Assembly (NCBI GenBank): GCA_019973155.2
Contig: BPQB01000025.1
Span: 1 to 64,000 of the forward strand
DNA: 64,000 nucleotides
Direction of reading: 5' to 3'
Origin: Phanerochaete sordida
Taxonomy: Eukaryota > Basidiomycota > Agaricomycetes > Polyporales > Phanerochaetaceae
A program made the translations under genes and the position numbers. Below the pieces are notes generated by a model. The model did not search any database. It was not told the origin of the DNA and saw only the letters and a list, made by a program, of their open reading frames with translations. Within the stretch, counting starts at the first letter, position 1. Each line of letters starts with the position of its first letter. Below, piece after piece: positions 44,171-55,364 of the stretch.

Positions 44171-45233
44171 TCAGCAAAGGAGCACCCCAACGGCGAACGC
44201 ACAAAGGGACAGCGCGAAGGAGGCCTGGCAAATGCCCGAGCGAAGACTCGTCGTAGCAGACGCCTGCCCAGCAGCGGTACCATTGCCGCCCGCGTCTCCG
44301 GTGCTGTTCCCCCCGTCGCCACCGGTGCCATTCGCAGGGCTGCTCCTCAAACTAGGACTGCTAGTCGCGTTCCCAGCGACGAGGAGCGCGTACACTAGGC
44401 CCGGGCTCGTCACCTCGCCTGTCGTGAGCGTCGCGTTCACTGCTGAGGCGCTGGCGTTGAGCGCAGAGGCGTCGAAGGCGTACAGCGGCGCGCCTGCGTT
44501 TTTGTACTGGGTCTCGATGTTCCTGGAGAGGCGTCAGGAGAGGACAGCGAGTTATGGTCGGACGGGACGTACAATGACCCGTTTAGTGATGTCGCGGTGA
44601 AGATGTCGAGAACGTGGTCGAAGGTCGCGGGGTCCGCGTACACGGGCGCGATCACGCATGTTTCACTGTACAGGGAGTAGAGGAGCTGCGAGTGCGACTG
44701 GTGAGGGGTGCAGCTAGCGAAAGCGTGCAAGACGCACGTACCGCGGAGACGGCACCGCGGTCGCGTGCGAGTGTGAACACGTCGAAGTTCTGCGACGCGT
44801 CAGTTGCGTTGGCGTCACATGCAATGAGGGCGATCCATGGCGTTGAAGCTAATGCAGGCGTTAGAGGCGTCTGGTGACCCGCAGGTGGAGGTGCCGGTAC
44901 GCACTGGTTTCGTTTGAAAGCCCTTCCTCCGAGAAGTGTACCATGACACCCTACGCAAGCAATGAGCGGTCCGATATCGCGTCAGAGCGGAGAACGCACC
45001 TCGCTGATGCCTTCGCTGTCCGCACCCACGAGGTCATAGCGCACGCCTTCCTGGTAGCCTCCGCCGTACCACTGCATCGTGAGATGCGACGCATCGGTCG
45101 AGTTGCCCTCGATTGCGGTGACATTGCTAGGCGATGCGGGGATATATGCATATGTAAGTGGTCCGCCTAAGAATGCGAAGACCGCAAGCGAAAGCCACTG
45201 GTGCGCGAGCAGGCAAACAGACCGCGTTGTCAT
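44171..45233 (-). CDS. PA-like ectodomain protein without RING, probable GPI anchor
   Basis: Paralogue of the ectodomain of the gene at 40,329-42,552. It starts MTTRSVCLLAHQWLSLAVFA at 45,233 (signal peptide, then YAYIPASPSNVTAIEGNSTD), followed by SHLTMQWYGGGYQEGVRYDL, STPWIALIACDANATDASQN, FTLARDRGAVSA and LLYSLYSETCVIAPVYADPA, each with a direct counterpart in the RING gene. After VNATLTTGEV it ends in a Gly/Ser/Thr/Asn-rich stretch and a hydrophobic tail SFALSLCAFAVGVLLC with nothing after it. A C-terminal hydrophobic run without a cytosolic part is the form of a GPI-attachment signal; a plain tail anchor is less likely because of the signal peptide. Several N-glycosylation sites are visible. 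Function is unknown. Confidence 0.8.
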
Positions 45234-46480
45234 GGCCGAGGGTCGCTGGAGTTCCTTTGGACGTGCGAATCATCCGCACAATGCATAGGGCCTGCACATC
45301 GTGCGTGCGACTTCCAGGGACGAGAATAATGATGAGATGGTAGGTTAGACGGTAGGTTGAACGTTGCAAAGCACCGAGATTCCATCGAGCGGAACTGTAT
45401 AGGCGTGGGAGAGTAGGCGCTTCATGCGGGCAGGTCGTCCGACGCTGGTCTGTCGTGGCCTCGTCTGAGCCCGGAGTCGATTATTAGAGCAGCTCATGTC
45501 CTGCAAACCCGACTGTGAGTCTGTCAGTGTGGCGTACCCGCGTGGTAGAATATTCATTCACTTAATATCAATGAATGGACAGCATTTCAGCCGTAGACGT
45601 TGAGCTCGGATGCTTTTGATGTCCGAACATACACCACTTCGGGAGTCGGTGTGCTGCCGCTGTCTTCAGCAGCTATGTATTATTCTCTTGTGATTGTTAC
45701 GCTGTCAAAGTCCACGTCGAAGTCTGAAACTTGAATGCTAGGTACTCAGCGGCGCGATGGCCTGGTCGTCGAATTCGGATGACACACCCTCGTTGCTTGC
45801 ATGAGGCATGAAAATACACTATGTCGGTGTCAATATTCGAGCTACATCTGACAAGCGGAAGGGAAGCAAATCCTGCTCCGATCGTCTACGGTTTTGACAG
45901 TACTGCTGGATGATTGGCCGTGTTAAAAGGCAGCAACCACCGCTTCCACAGTCGCCGAAACGTCGCATAGTATGTACGTGCTGGTTCAGACATTTATGGC
46001 TGTCATAGCTAACATTCTTCACCAGCAGTATGTTGGTCGTATACTTGCTCTTGCTCTGGATATCCGGCGTTGTTGAGTCGCGGCAGGCAACGATGAGAAC
46101 GCTTGAGCCACGAGCCTCGTCTTCCCTGCATGCTGCTTGACAGCTCTACGCCTGTGAGCTTCATGCATCGTGTCACATCCAGCAGGCGTGATGCGCGTTG
46201 TGCAGCAGGCTCACGCGGACCTGAATGCCCCTCTTTGCTTCAGCCGGGTACGGTCCTCGCTAGACGGCTGCGAATTAGTGTGGACACCCCCTTCATGTCC
46301 GTACACGCGGAACAGAAGACGATTCCTTGAGGATTGGAACCGTGACTTGTGGGCCGCAATGCGGAACGGAGATCTGCAGGAAAGCAAGGAGGGAATACCG
46401 AGCTTGCAGACTGCTAAATAGGCCCAGGTCTTGTCGACCCCCACCAGTATCATTTCACCGTCCACCGCTAGGCTCTTTCG
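45234..46480. other. Intergenic region, no gene seen
   Basis: About 1.25 kb upstream of both divergently placed neighbours. No reliable TATA, tRNA or coding signal. Confidence 0.5.
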
Positions 46481-48810
46481 ATGTCGAGAGGCGAAGCGGC
46501 TTCCACCTATTCCTCCTCCAAAGACCCCGGGCCTTCGGCTGCAGGGCCCGACCTCCCGACTCCGGGGACGCCAGACCCACAGGATCCCAAGGAGGCGTTC
46601 TCTCCTGCGACCCCGCCGTGGGTCGACAGGTGGACTGACCGGCTGCTCTATGTGCTCTGCATCCTCATGCACGTCGTCCTCTTGGCCTTCTTTGCTGCGC
46701 TGGTGGGACTCCGCGCTCGTAGCAAGGGCGCCGCATTCGCGCTGGACAAGTTCATCCCCGCCAACCTCACATTCGAGGAATTCGAGCTGTTCAACAAACT
46801 GTCGTTGGTCCCCAACGTCGTCATCAAGGTGCGTCAGGGCTGCGCGCTGCTGCCCGGTGTAATGCTGATCCGGTCGCGCGAGCAGGTCTACCTCGTGCCC
46901 CTGCTGTACCTCACGCAGCTCCTCGCGCTGAAGCGCGACCTGCACCTGAAGCAGACCCTCACCGCGATGCACGACAAGTCGCAGGCGTGGCTGTCGCTCG
47001 GCGCGAGTGGGGTCACGATCGTCAAGTACCGCGACCTCTTCAGCCGCAAGAGCCGGGGGACGACGCTGCGCCAGGAGCTCGCGGCGCTGGGCACCGTCTT
47101 CAGCGTCTTCGTGTACCTTGCGGGCAGCCTGGTGCTGGGCATCATCGCCCCCGACCTCATCTCCACCTTCACTCGCAGCGCGAACGACACCAGCTTTGAG
47201 CCGCTCTTGGCTGCCCTGCCCAACATCGGGCAGAACGTCAGTCTGTGAGTAGACGCACCGTGTACTGCAATAATCGTTGTCATCTGACGCAATGTTCGCA
47301 GGCTCCAGGATGCGTATCCTGTAGTCAGCCTCCTTTCTCTGCTGATCAACGACGGGAACGTCAACATCAATGGTCTGTACTACAACGCGATCTACAACAT
47401 CCCGCAATTCATCAGTGACACTCCCGCGCCCACCAACGCCACGGCTTTCGAGGTATCGTGTCAGTCGATTGCCGGAGCCTTCCAGGCAGGCGATCTAAAC
47501 GTTTTGAACGCGACAATCCCTATACATGTTCACGATGCTCTGGAAGATATCGACATTACGCCTCGTAAGTTACGAGTTTGACCGCCTCACAGGTCGCGCT
47601 GATACTTTGGGATACAGTCCCTCGATCGCTGAACATACGATCGGCGGTCTGGCGACAGCCTACCACAGATGCCCCGCCACCAGTGCTCCTGGTAGCCTCG
47701 ACACTCCTGTTTGAGGACGTCAACGGATCTCTTGGAGACAGCGTCCTATCCCTCAACATGACTCTCAGCCCGGAAAAGTGCATTTCGACGCCGAACTGCA
47801 GTGAGTGCCACCAGGTACATGGGCGGCGTCTGGCGCTGAGTATATGCAGCTGCCGTGACCGACGTGCAGCTCATGGCGTGCACAGTCAGCTACCAGCAGG
47901 CCGTGGAGCAGCTCCAGATCGACACCATCAACTGGCCCTACATTGTGCCAAACGCTACTGATATCAACGCAAACGCGTTCGATATCCTCTTCTCGACCCC
48001 TACGTTGAACTGGACTGATTGGGGTCAGCCTGAGAGCACTGAAGACCCTATACTGTCCAACGTAGGCAGCCATGATCCTCTATTGCGAAGTTTGCGCCGT
48101 AGTCCTGACCACAGACGCCATAGATCGGGTCCTTTGCCAGTCTCTCGCCTCCGAGCCACGCGGTGCAGCTCTTCAAGCTGCCGGAGAGCAACCAGACCGC
48201 CAGCTACACGTTCTCGCTGCTGGAGGAGTACGACCATGCGTCTCACCCGTTGCTTGGAGTACTGACTGGCGCGGCCCAGGAGCATCATGGAGGCCGCCGG
48301 GTACTACGTCGACGACGACGGGAGCCTGATCGTCGACATCGAGAACGTCCTCGCCGCGGCGCTCGCAACCGTCTTCGCGCGAGGCAAGCCATCTCCCCAT
48401 GCCTCCTGCCGCACACACTGACCCCTCCGCCAGCGGCGCTCAACCGCGACTCCGTCACCGCCGGCGAGGACGAGTCCTTCGGGGCCATCTCGACCTCCTT
48501 CTCCCTCGAGGTCAGCCTCAGCAGCCGCGCCGCGCCGCACGCTGACGCGCCCTAGATCAAACGCTGGCAGCCGTGGCTCGGCACCGCGGTCGCGGCGACG
48601 ATGCTCGTCCTCGCCGCGGCTCTCACGCGGCTGCCCGCGCGCCACGGCACCGAGGCGCACGTCTCGGGGCTCGGCGTGCTGGAGCTCACGTGGCTCCTCG
48701 GGCGCGACACGACGGGCATCGCGGAGCGCGCGGCGACGCTCGCGGTGCCGACCGGCGCGAACCTGCGGAGGCACGGGCGGGGCATCGACGTCGAGTTTGT
48801 GGAGAACTAG
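46481..48810 (+). CDS. Multi-exon membrane protein of unknown function
   Basis: Not recognised as a named family. Starts MSRGEAASTYSSSKDPGPSA at 46,481. A disordered N-terminus is followed by WVDRWTDRLLYVLCILMHVV and LLAFFAALVGL (first membrane span), then VYLVPLLYLTQLLALKRDLH after a short intron, a second span TVFSVFVYLAGSLVLGIIAP, and a large N-glycosylated segment (FTRSANDTSFEP, VSLLSLLINDGNVNINGLYY, VSCQSIAGAFQAGDLNVLNA). It ends with a C-terminal span WLGTAVAATMLVLAAALTRL and a short tail ending IDVEFVEN. Exons join at canonical GT-AG sites; the region 48,060-48,480 is the least certain. The length is roughly 600-650 residues. The topology suggests a cell-surface or endomembrane protein with a large luminal or outer loop. 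Confidence 0.7.
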
Positions 48811-48999
48811 CGCGGTGGGCGGGGACCGCGCCCGGCGCTGAGACGTGCTGGCAGGGGCAGCGGTCACGAGCATCACGTCGTGGCGCGAATTTGCGTGCGC
48901 ACGAGGAGGGCGGCGAGATCGAGCTGCGGACAGTTAGGCGGGGGCGAGCGGCGCTGCGCGAGGCTGGGATCTGGTGTGGTATGTGGGACACGGTAACTA

Positions 49000-49515
49000 T
49001 GACTGTCTTTACTGGACAAAAATACCAGGGTTTGGTGAATGCGGGTTGAGTTTCGGTTTTGCCTGGAAGGACGTTAGTGAGAGCGAACGATTGTGAGGGC
49101 GCGCGAAAGAGCACGCGCGATAGTGAACGATCGTTCACCATCGTGCACAATCGTGCACGATTGTTTACTCTCGAGGGTTTGGTTTTGACAACGCAGTCTG
49201 TCGTTTTCGACTTTGAGTGAAATATTGTACGCTTTAGCGGGCGATAGTGAGCTCTCGTGCACTCTCAGAGACTCGTGTGTGAGCGCACAGGAGTCTAGTG
49301 TGCGATCGCGCAGGATATTGTGCAATTGTGAACGATAGTGCAGAGCGCGAGCTATCTCTAACCTGAAACTGAGTCTTCCAATTCGAGCTCGAGTGCGCCC
49401 TTAGTAGTTCGCTCTCGCGCACGATCCCTCACGATCTCTCGCGTTCTTTCAGGCAAAACCGAAACCCAAATCACATTCGCCAAACCACGGTATTTTTGTC
49501 CAGGAAAGACCATCA
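49000..49515. mobile_element. 516-bp MITE-like element with 66-bp terminal inverted repeats and TA flanks
   Basis: Left arm 49,000-49,065 and the reverse complement of 49,450-49,515 agree at most positions. Shared words are GTCTTT, CTGGACAAAAATACC, GGTTTGG, GAATG and TTTCGGTTTTGCCTG. Both ends are bordered by TA (48,998-48,999 and 49,516-49,517), the signature of Tc1/mariner-type insertion. The interior is built from short, partly palindromic words such as GAACGATCGTTC, GTGCAC and GCGCGAG and has no transposase. Confidence 0.82.
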
Positions 49516-49727
49516 TACGTAGCGGTTTCTATTCCAATATCACATCGAGCGAGCACAAAACAAGGCGTAAGCCAATAATAGTAATACACCGTATACAACG
49601 AAACACGAAGGAGGCTAGGAAAGCATTCGTCCAATAAAATCACAGCGGAAGCATCGGGCCAGAGCAGCCCGCCGACAACAAAAGCATATCGTCCTTTGGA
49701 GCCAAGCGAAGACAGACAGAACAGCAT

Positions 49728-50859
49728 TCACACAACATCGTACATACCGAACCGCCCGATATCCGCGGCCGCGCTCACAGCCAGCGCGTCGACGTCGACG
49801 AGCGCAGGGTCGAACCCACCATCGAAGCCGCCGCAGCCCCAAGCAAACGCCTGCGGCACGGGGGCCGCGAAGCCCAGCGGGACGGCAGAGGGCCAGACGG
49901 CGTGCTGCGCGCCGGGCGCTGCGGGGAGCTCGTGCGTCCACCGCGGGTCGGCTGGCGGGGGCAAGGGCCCGTGCATGGTGCGGGGTGTCCTCGGTGCTTG
50001 CGTCCTCGGTGCTTGCGTCCTCGGTGCTTGCGTCCTCGGTGCTGATTCCCCCAGTGCCGGTGCGCTGCAGGGGGCAGCCGGGTGCCACGATTCGGCACGC
50101 AGATTGGACCGCGCACCGATCGCGGACGGGCCGGGCGCGGGCAGCGGCGCGATGGGCACGTAGCGCGGTGCCGTCTGCGTGCGCGGGTGCGCGGGGCGGG
50201 GGTACGGCGCGGGGCGCTGGCGGGCGTGTGGCGCGAACGACTCGTTGGTCATGCAGCGATTACCGACGGCGCACCGCGCGCGGGTCTGCGCGGCCTTTGC
50301 CTTTGCCTTCGCCTCCGTGCGCAGGCCGCAGCCGGGCAGGTGCCGCGTGAAGCTGTCTTGCCGCGCATATCTGGGGCGGGCCGACGTCAGCTCGGCTGGC
50401 CGCGGGAAGACGGGACGGCTTACTTCTTGCCGCAGACGAGGCAGAGGGGGCGCAGGTCGCTCTCGCGCACGGCGTCCACAAGCGTGTTTCTCCTCAGCTT
50501 CGTGCGCTTCTCGAGCGCGCGCAGGTGTATGTTCGTCCGCTCGTGGCGGCAGTGCGTGTTCTCGGAGGCGAGAGTGAGGGGGCCGACATCACAGATCGGG
50601 CAGACCAGTTGCTGTTGCCGTTGCGCTGGTCAGCGGGTCATGCACAGCACAGTAGAAAAATACATACACCAGCGTCCATACGCGGCTGGTATTCGCGCTC
50701 GTATTCGCCTGGCGCCAGCTGGCAGATTGGGATGACGACGGTGTGCAGGACCGTCTGCCATTGTTGTGATATCGCGTTTGCGGCCGTCGCCGGGTCATAG
50801 TCGCGGGTTGTCCGTTGCCTGGGACGGCTATTGTTGTGGTCGGAGGCGGCCTTGGGCAT
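49728..50859 (-). CDS. Zinc-finger protein with disordered Pro-rich tail
   Basis: Three exons. It starts MPKAASDHNNSRPRQ at 50,859; GRQ-type linker residues lead to AISQQWQTVLHTVVIPICQL, then LVCPICDVGPLTLASENTHC and RHERTNIHLRALEKRTKLRR, then LCLVCGKKYARQDSFTRHLP plus GC. The last segment joins over an intron with donor GTAAGC (50,362-50,416, approximately) and has the CX2C...FxxHLxxC spacing of a C2HC zinc finger; CPIC...CRHER looks like a second metal site. The long last exon is rich in Pro, Ala and Arg, with TQAPR repeats, and ends RFGMYDVV. A nucleic-acid-binding or transcriptional role is inferred only. A TATA box lies at 50,961-50,967. If the second intron is not spliced, the protein stops at LVCGKK. 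Confidence 0.72.
49987..50043. repeat. 15-bp coding minisatellite
   Basis: 3.8 perfect copies of GTCCTCGGTGCTTGC. On the coding (minus) strand they encode the run TQAPR inside the Pro-rich tail of the zinc-finger protein. Confidence 0.95.
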
Positions 50860-52047
50860 CGCAAAGCGTCGGGAGTGTGGCGGGGAGAGAGGCTGGAAAT
50901 GAGGTGAGCACTGCAGGAGGAGAGTGCGTCGTCGACCGCCCCCTCCCCAGTATCCCAGCCATTTATACTCAGGAAAGGCCTGCGTAAGCCCGCAGGTTTA
51001 CATTCCCTGTGTTCGCTTAGGTACGCGAATGATTCGCCCAGTCATGCTAGCGCAGGCCTGTTCGCCCGGCGAGTACGCAAAGGGCGTACAAAACGCAGGG
51101 CGCGTTTCGCGAAACTCCGCTTTTGGCTCCACCGCGACAAAGGCTGTCGGCACACGATGCATGTCCTTCGACGGGGCGCGCTGATGGTGGCGCAGGGGAA
51201 GGCGTGTCCGTCTGCTCGCGATGCTTGTACGCCGGACCCCCGGGGAACTCCTATCAAAAAGCGCAATATATCAGGCCTGTCAGGGCGCGATGGCAGGTAT
51301 GCTGCCGCTTCGGCTGCTTTGCTTGCTTTGCCTCGGAGGCTGGACAATGCACGGCGTGGATCGGCAGGGCCTGGCTCGGCGGCGGCGAGTGGCGTGGTGT
51401 TGCCAGAGCACTGTCCGGGCGCCTCGTGCCTCGTTGCCCCGCGCTTACGTCAGCAGACGCCACAACGCCCCCGGGCCTCGGCTCGCCACGGCACCCGGCG
51501 ACCGTGTGGACGGGGACGAGTACCAGCGGTCGTTCCTCAGCCGGAGCGTTGTACAGAGCGACACGGAAGGACTCTGCCGGTGGCGGGTGCCACATGCATG
51601 CGGAGCCTGCGTGAGTGTTCGCCCGCACACGCGCGGTAGGGCTACAAGATAATTCCGGGGTGCACTACATGGGCGACGTCTGTATGTGTGGACGAAGGCA
51701 GGCAAGCGAAGAAAGACAGGCTACTAGATGGAGCGAAATTTGTGATGCAAGTGGGGGGACCAGGATTGCGTGACGGGACTGCCAGCGAAAGCGCAGAGAC
51801 TGAGTGCTACAGACAAAACGACTAAACTATGGCCAGCGAGGGACGGAGCGAAATAAAGAGGCACGGGACGAGCGACGGGACATAGGGCACGATTGCGAGA
51901 ATAACTTCCTTTGATTGGGCGTGTAGCATGAGACGAAGCAAGAAATTGGAGGGGGACACGGGGCTTGAGCGATCCGCGGGATCCGGACGGGGCTGGGCCT
52001 CGCCGCCGAAGGAGCTCAGCTCTCTTCGAACGGTGGCGAGTCGGCGT
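50860..52047. other. Intergenic region: zinc-finger gene promoter and MAPKK 3' flank
   Basis: TATAAAT on the minus strand at 50,961-50,967 is about 105 bp before the zinc-finger ATG. The open frames at 51.1-51.7 kb are GC-driven and overlapping in several frames; none is supported. Confidence 0.5.
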
Positions 52048-53947
52048 TCACCCGAAGACCCGCCATTGCAGTTTCGATTGATGCTTGGGGGCCACGGCTG
52101 GAGCTCGGCCGGCTGGATAGAGGATCAGGGAGTCAACGTCATCGTCAATGTCATGCAGTTGCGGTATGTTGTGCGTGCAAGTAAAACGCGATAGGAATCG
52201 GCCCATGCGCAGTGTTCGAGAAGAAAGAAGGCTTGAGCTGCGACGACGAAAGGGGAAAGGGCGCAGCGCGAATGATGAACGTCAAATAGAGGGCGTCAAA
52301 GGAAAGCGAAAAAAGGGGTACGGGTGAGGATGTGAAACGTACGAGTCGTCGGCCCGCTTCTCCTTTTTCCAACCCCAGACCTTGCGAAGCCAGAACGCCA
52401 TGTTGACTTCTTGCTGCATGATCTTCACGATCCATGGGTGCGTGAGGAGCTGACTCGGGGTCGGTCGTTGGTCCGGTTGGCGCGTCAGACTGCGGCAAGC
52501 GTTCAGCCTACGGCGTGGGTGCAGACGCGTGTGGTACTCACGCAGCTTTAATGAAGTCCTTCATTTCAGGGCTGTAGACGATGCCGTCCTCGTCCTCGAG
52601 TTCTGGTGGCTGTTTCCATCGTGAGAACGCGCGGCGCGCAGCACAAGAGTGGATCTACCTCGTTCTGCGTAATGAGCATCATGAGCTCGATCTGGGCAAT
52701 GTCCTGCGGGAAGGGGAAGCGGTTTTGGACAAGCTCCAGCAGAGTAATGCCGGTCGACCACACGTCGGACCGAATGCTGTACTGGTCGCCTGCGAGGCGT
52801 TCCGGCTGCATGCGATCGGAGTCAGGGACTGGGGAGGTTTGGCTCGCGGAGTACGCACCGCCATGTACAGGCTCGTGCCGGTGAAGGTTCCCGCGTTGGA
52901 GTTGATCAGCTCGCCAGAGACACCAAAGTCGCACAGTCTCACGATGCCCTCGCGCGTCAAGAGCACGTTTGGTGGCTTGATGTCCCGATGAATAGTCTTC
53001 TGGGAGTGGAGATACGCAAGGCCTTGCAAGATCTACAAGGTCATCACCGGGCATCAGCGCGACATCAAAGAGAACGGGTCGGCACGTACACCCTCTGCGA
53101 GACGGCCGGCAACCTTCTCACTGACACGCCCACCAATGAGCTTCATCTGCTTGCCGACAGACTCGAGGCTGCCGCCCTCGCCGTACTCCATGAGGACCTT
53201 CACTTCGCTGCTCGACGAGGACATGTACGCCCCGTAGAACTTGATGATGTTGACATGCGATGTCGAGGAAATGATCTTGATCTCGCGGAGCAGCTGTTTT
53301 ATCGGCACCTCGAGCGTGGTGATCGTCTTTCTCGCCATGATCGCACCCGTCCGCTTGTCCCGAACCTTGTAGACGGCACCGCCTGCGCCCTCGCCGAGCC
53401 GGGCCAGCTCCTCGAGCACATCATCGCTGTACTGATCAAACTCCTCCACTGTTTGGCGCAGGTTCTCCATGGAGACGACCGGCGGCGGGCGCGGCTGCGG
53501 CGAGATGGTCTGCTGGGGGCGGATGGTGGGCTCGCTCTCTGCTGCGCTCAGTGCGCCGCTCCCGTTGACCTGCGGCGAGTACGAGCCGTTGGCGTTGTTC
53601 GGGCCGCCCGCGTACCCGCCGACGAACGGGCCCTCGCCCGCGTGGAAGTCGAGCTTCGGCAGCTTCAGCTTCGGGCGCGAGCCCGACGACTGGCCGGGCA
53701 GCGCGAGCGACGGGCGGCTCGGGCGCGGACTGGGGTCGCCGCCCGGCGGCGTGGGCGCGAGCAGCGACGAGTGGCTGCTGTGCGGCGAGCCCGCCGCGAG
53801 CGCGGCGTCGCGCAGGTTGACACTGGACGGCTTGCGCACGTTGAGAGGTGCGACGTCGGGCGGGTGGTAGCCCGGGGCAGGGGACGCGGCCCGCTGCGTG
53901 CGGGGGCCCATGGGGCGGGGAGGGTTGGCGTGGTGCATCGAGTGCAT
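52048..53947 (-). CDS. MAP kinase kinase of the cell-wall-integrity (Mkk1/Mkk2) type
   Basis: Dual-specificity kinase that phosphorylates the Slt2/Mpk1-type MAP kinase in the cell-wall-integrity cascade, by homology. It probably starts at the ATG at 53,945-53,947 ([18 protein letters not shown]); a Ser/Pro-rich regulatory N-terminus runs to about residue 170. Kinase marks are [85 protein letters not shown], then LYMA-PERL across an intron, [39 protein letters not shown] and [19 protein letters not shown]. Activation-loop Ser/Thr lie in [11 protein letters not shown]. After ADDS a GTACGT donor leads to a possible last exon ending at 52,048; unspliced reading would stop near 52,262. The C-terminus is therefore uncertain. 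Confidence 0.88.
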
Positions 53948-55364
53948 GGGGGTGGTCGTCTCTGGCGACGACGCGGACGACAACGACGGGGAGAAGAGGA
54001 CTGTCCAGGCTGTGGCCCGTAGCTATAGGGCGAAGCAGGCCGCGATATAAAAGGAAGGCAATACAATGTGATTACATTCCGTTGCCACGTGGAAGTCACA
54101 GGCGTCATTCCTCGCGTTTGCATCCGCTGTCACGCTGCCGCCGCGCTCCTTCCTGGTCGCTTTCATACCGCGGCCGCCACTCTGCGCTGCTCCCAACGCG
54201 GGCCTGCCGGACGCTGCGACCCTCGCGCCTCGAAGTCTTACGGTCGCCCAACGCCACACCAGCTTGCTCGACAGGGACGGGACAGGTGCAACGCGATCCG
54301 CGTCGTGCACGCACGCCGCCACGACGCACGCCAGCGACCCCCGCGCGCCGGGAGGCCCTGCAGGACCATTCACGCCGGCTCATATCGACATATCAGGCAC
54401 TCGGGTGCGCGGCACCACTGCGGCAGCGGCCTGCACCCGTGTCGCCCTCCTCTTGTCTGTATACCCGCGACCGCGCAGGGGAACGTTCTGCCAGAACGCA
54501 CGCGGCATCACATGCCTTCTGGGCTGCTTCCAGGTGGAAGGCGCGGCACCTGTAGGCCTGCCCGCCGTGCCCACTCCTCGCGATCTCGACGCCCGTTCGT
54601 CGACTTTTCTGCGCGCGGCCCAATCCGCGCGCGTCCGCCCGCCGCCGCACCTTGTTCTATCGCTCCCCCAGAACTCGAGGCCTGAACTCTAGATACCCGC
54701 CTGTGCCAGGCCTGCCTATTGCGCCGACACCGCCTGCTTTTCGCGACGCGTCCTTCCCACAATCGCGATGGGTCTGCGGCATGTCCGTCCGTCCGCCTGT
54801 GACGCAGGTCGGTGGTCTGGGCAGACGCGTTCCTGATGATACAAAGATGCAGGGTTCAATGCAGTGTTTGATGATCTTCAGAATTCGTTCGATGATACAT
54901 TGTCTTCTACTCGCTTCGTTACAATCATCGTTCGCGGGACTGAGGACGCCGTGTCACTCCGCCCGTCCGATACGTCCGCGAGCGTCCATCGACCATCGAC
55001 GCGGCCCTGGAATATCGAATGCTCAGTAGGGGCACATGTTTCCTCGCACATCGGCACGCGCGGTGTTACGCGGGATAAGAAGCGAAAGCTGCCTCACACG
55101 ACACAGCGCATGCCCGGAGCATCTCTGCAGGAGGAGTCCATGCAGTTCACCGTACGCTTCTCTGTTCCCAGCAGTGTCACTGTGTTCGACGGTGAATGCG
55201 AGCACTCCAGTAAACGAATTACTCATCGTACAACAGCAATCTTACACAGTACCGGCAACAAAGATAGCGCAGTGGATGCTTTTGATTTTGGGTGGACAAG
55301 CAACAAAAGCGCGAAAAAAATAACGAACGAGAACCCCGAACGACCACCGTGACACTCATGCTGC
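53948..55364. other. Intergenic region, no gene seen
   Basis: Holds the MAPKK promoter side and the 3' flank of RACK1. TATAAAA at 54,046-54,052 points rightward and has no supported gene after it. Confidence 0.5.

Noticed and set aside
51123..51652. Several overlapping 120-160 codon open frames upstream of the zinc-finger gene
   Set aside because: Open in several frames at once, GC-driven, without exon logic or recognisable domains.
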